In this document: piece after piece, positions 6,012-7,107 of the stretch
Position numbering within the stretch: the stretch's first letter is position 1
How the letters are laid out: each line of letters starts with the position of its first letter
Source: an uncultured Gemmataceae bacterium
GTDB lineage: Bacteria > Planctomycetota > Planctomycetia > Gemmatales > Gemmataceae
Assembly: GCA_937922175.1 (NCBI GenBank)
Contig: CAKZUU010000287.1
Span: 1-7,107 of the forward strand
Direction: 5' to 3'
Length of the DNA: 7,107 bases
Made by a program: the position numbers and the translations under genes
Notes under the pieces: generated by a model
What the model was told of the DNA's origin: nothing
Databases searched by the model: none
The model's input: the letters and a program-made list of their open reading frames with translations, nothing else

Positions 6012-6670
6012 CGCATTCCCTGCCTGTTCGACCCATCTGTCCCTGCGCCAGACGACGTCGAATCCTCGCGCGGCCGATAACTCAACACATACTGATCGAC
6101 GTACAGATTTGAGGACGTCGCCGCCGCATCACCAAAGCCCAACTCCTTCATTTCCTCCAGAGCCTTCCCGGCGCTCCATCGCTGATATTCGCGACGGTAT
6201 AATGCGACTAATACTCCTGTTCGATGAAGTCCCGCCTTGCAATGAATCAGAATCGGATAATTAGCTTCATCATCCATCAAAGCCAGAAACTGTTCAATGA
6301 CGTCCGGCTGCCGCTCCCAACTCTGTTTCACAGGAACCAGATCAGGTTCCAAATGAACATAGCGAACTCCCGACTTCTCACATAATTCGCGCTCGCTGAC
6401 TTTGCGGAAATCCAGAAACGAACGTCGCAGCGCCGGATCAGGATACTCATTCTGGACGTTGATGACCGTGCGGATGCCGAACCGACGCAGGGCATCTTCA
6501 AACCCTCGCAGCGTCATTTGACCACTACGATAAACTCGCCCCGGAACGACAACCCGGAAGCGTTTCGAGGTTGTCAGTCGATAGCGCTGATAGAGCAAGG
6601 GCGCCCCAACCACAATCAGGGCCAAGGACGTTCCCAAAACCCGCCCCCGCCATTTTGCCGATTCGATCAT
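6008..6670 (-). CDS. Membrane-anchored dual-specificity / tyrosine-type phosphatase (220 aa)
   Basis: This is a cysteine-dependent phosphatase. The catalytic loop HCKAGLHRTG contains C144 and R150 of the CX5R signature. D110 in LEPDLVP is the likely general acid, placed about 34 residues before the cysteine as usual. The YRSGQ stretch (47-51) followed by RTVINVQNE (67-75) is typical of small bacterial DSP-like enzymes, with some resemblance to the Siw14/PFA-DSP group. A hydrophobic segment at about 11-27 should anchor it in the inner membrane; with K6, R8 and R10 before it and R29/R31 after it, the orientation is unclear. The ATG at 6670 is preferred over an upstream TTG at 6712 because GGGGAAGG lies 9 bases before it. 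The Ser/Gly-rich tail (about 202-219) looks disordered. The gene overlaps the permease start by 4 bases, so the two are probably translated together. The substrate could be a phosphoprotein, inositol phosphate or phospholipid and cannot be read from the sequence. Confidence 0.88.
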   Translation of the reverse strand: MIESAKWRGRVLGTSLALIVVGAPLLYQRYRLTTSKRFRVVVPGRVYRSGQMTLRGFEDALRRFGIRTVINVQNEYPDPALRRSFLDFRKVSERELCEKSGVRYVHLEPDLVPVKQSWERQPDVIEQFLALMDDEANYPILIHCKAGLHRTGVLVALYRREYQRWSAGKALEEMKELGFGDAAATSSNLYVDQYVLSYRPREDSTSSGAGTDGSNRQGMR

Positions 6671-6834
6671 TTCGTCGCACCTTCCCCATGCACCGGGTCG
6701 GCAGTCTGCCAACTTCGGCCTCCCAATGCAAGGCGAAGATCGCTCCCTGTTAAGTTGGGCAAACAGTCGTTAGGACATGCGTGATGGCGCCCTCGTCAAA
6801 TTCCCCGCGAGAACAAGGACCGGCCACGATTCCG
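6671..6834 (-). other. Intergenic gap upstream of the phosphatase gene
   Basis: These 164 bases have no supported gene. They contain the phosphatase ribosome binding site, a short near-perfect palindrome GGCAG-T-CTGCC at 6699-6709, and a TTGACG at 6799-6794 (minus strand) without a good -10 at normal spacing. No intrinsic terminator is visible for the gene to the right. The phosphatase-permease pair may have its own unseen promoter here or be read through from upstream. Confidence 0.5.
6680..6687 (-). promoter_or_regulatory. Ribosome binding site deciding the phosphatase start
   Basis: GGGGAAGG on the minus strand ends 9 bases before the ATG at 6670. It supports that ATG over the upstream in-frame TTG at 6712, which would add 14 residues (ADCRPGAWG...) with no membrane or signal character. 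Confidence 0.6.
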
Positions 6835-7107
6835 TCAGTCGTCCGTTCGTCGAACCTTCAACACTTGGCCATCGCAGGAGACAATCTCGAGGGTGAAAGC
6901 CCGCCGATCGGGATGTTTGGGAAACGTCACGCGAATCTTGTTTTGACCTGCCGACTCCCATCGCCCCGGAATCATCTCGTTCCCGTCGGCCGGAGCGATG
7001 GGACGGTCGATAAACTCGCCGCCCTTCCGAATCTCGAAGCCGGCCCGACCACGCGACGGCGGAAATTCATACCCCTCGGGACGATACACCTGAATTCCGT
7101 CCTTGTC
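6835..7107 (-). CDS. Unrecognised protein, C-terminal 90 residues (5' end beyond window)
   Basis: The frame is open from the right edge to a TGA at 6837-6835, so the start is missing. The visible part begins DKDGIQVYRPEGYEFPPSRG and continues with GFEIRKGGEFI, then PGRWESAGQNKIRVTFP, FTLEIVSCDGQVLKVRR and a stop. The alternating hydrophobic pattern with Gly and charged turns suggests a small beta-barrel or beta-sandwich. The wording (GRWE..., then I-x-V-x-F strand, then a final EIVSCD strand) resembles conserved hypothetical proteins that I cannot name. The GTG at 7089 is in frame, but coding-like sequence continues upstream of it, so it is unlikely to be the true start. It is read in the same direction as the phosphatase gene, 164 bases upstream of that gene's start. 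Function unknown. Confidence 0.7.
   Translation of the reverse strand, partial: DKDGIQVYRPEGYEFPPSRGRAGFEIRKGGEFIDRPIAPADGNEMIPGRWESAGQNKIRVTFPKHPDRRAFTLEIVSCDGQVLKVRRTDD

Noticed and set aside
6671..6712. Upstream TTG start for the phosphatase at 6712
   Set aside because: The extra 14 residues add nothing recognisable, while the ATG at 6670 has a well-spaced GGGGAAGG.

Overview
The window reads as chromosomal DNA of a planctomycete (phylum Planctomycetota). The main evidence is the large leftward protein at the left end. It has a signal peptide, a degenerate SGNH-hydrolase domain, a PVC-type beta-propeller and HEAT-like repeats, an architecture typical of planctomycetes and rare elsewhere. 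The moderately high GC content, weak ribosome binding sites and a sigma-70 paralogue with planctomycete-like region 2 wording fit this. Genus cannot be told from the sequence.

Layout, left to right. (1) 1-2996, minus strand: an uninterrupted 998-codon 5' part of a PVC-type secreted protein whose C-terminus lies beyond the left edge. (2) 2997-3325: a 329-base divergent intergenic region with a candidate promoter for each direction, a 10-base direct repeat, a 13-of-14 inverted repeat around a perfect TATAAT, and a leader hairpin. (3) 3326-4885, plus strand: a 519-residue RpoD-like sigma factor. (4) 4886-4910: a 25-base gap at a convergent junction. (5) 4911-6011 and 6008-6670, both minus strand: an LptF/LptG-family permease preceded by a membrane-anchored CX5R dual-specificity-type phosphatase. 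Their stop and start codons overlap as ATGA, so they form a coupled two-gene unit. (6) 6671-6834: a 164-base gap. (7) 6835-7107, minus strand: the last 90 codons of an unrecognised protein.

The genes fall into three transcription units. The PVC protein is predicted to be exported, probably as part of the extracytoplasmic heme/dehydrogenase-type proteins that planctomycetes encode in large numbers. The sigma factor directs RNA polymerase, and its promoter region looks as if it has its own operator. The phosphatase-permease pair suggests envelope lipid or LPS transport with a linked, membrane-tethered phosphatase. That link is an inference from gene order and overlap only. No RNA genes, CRISPR arrays, insertion sequences or phage genes were seen.
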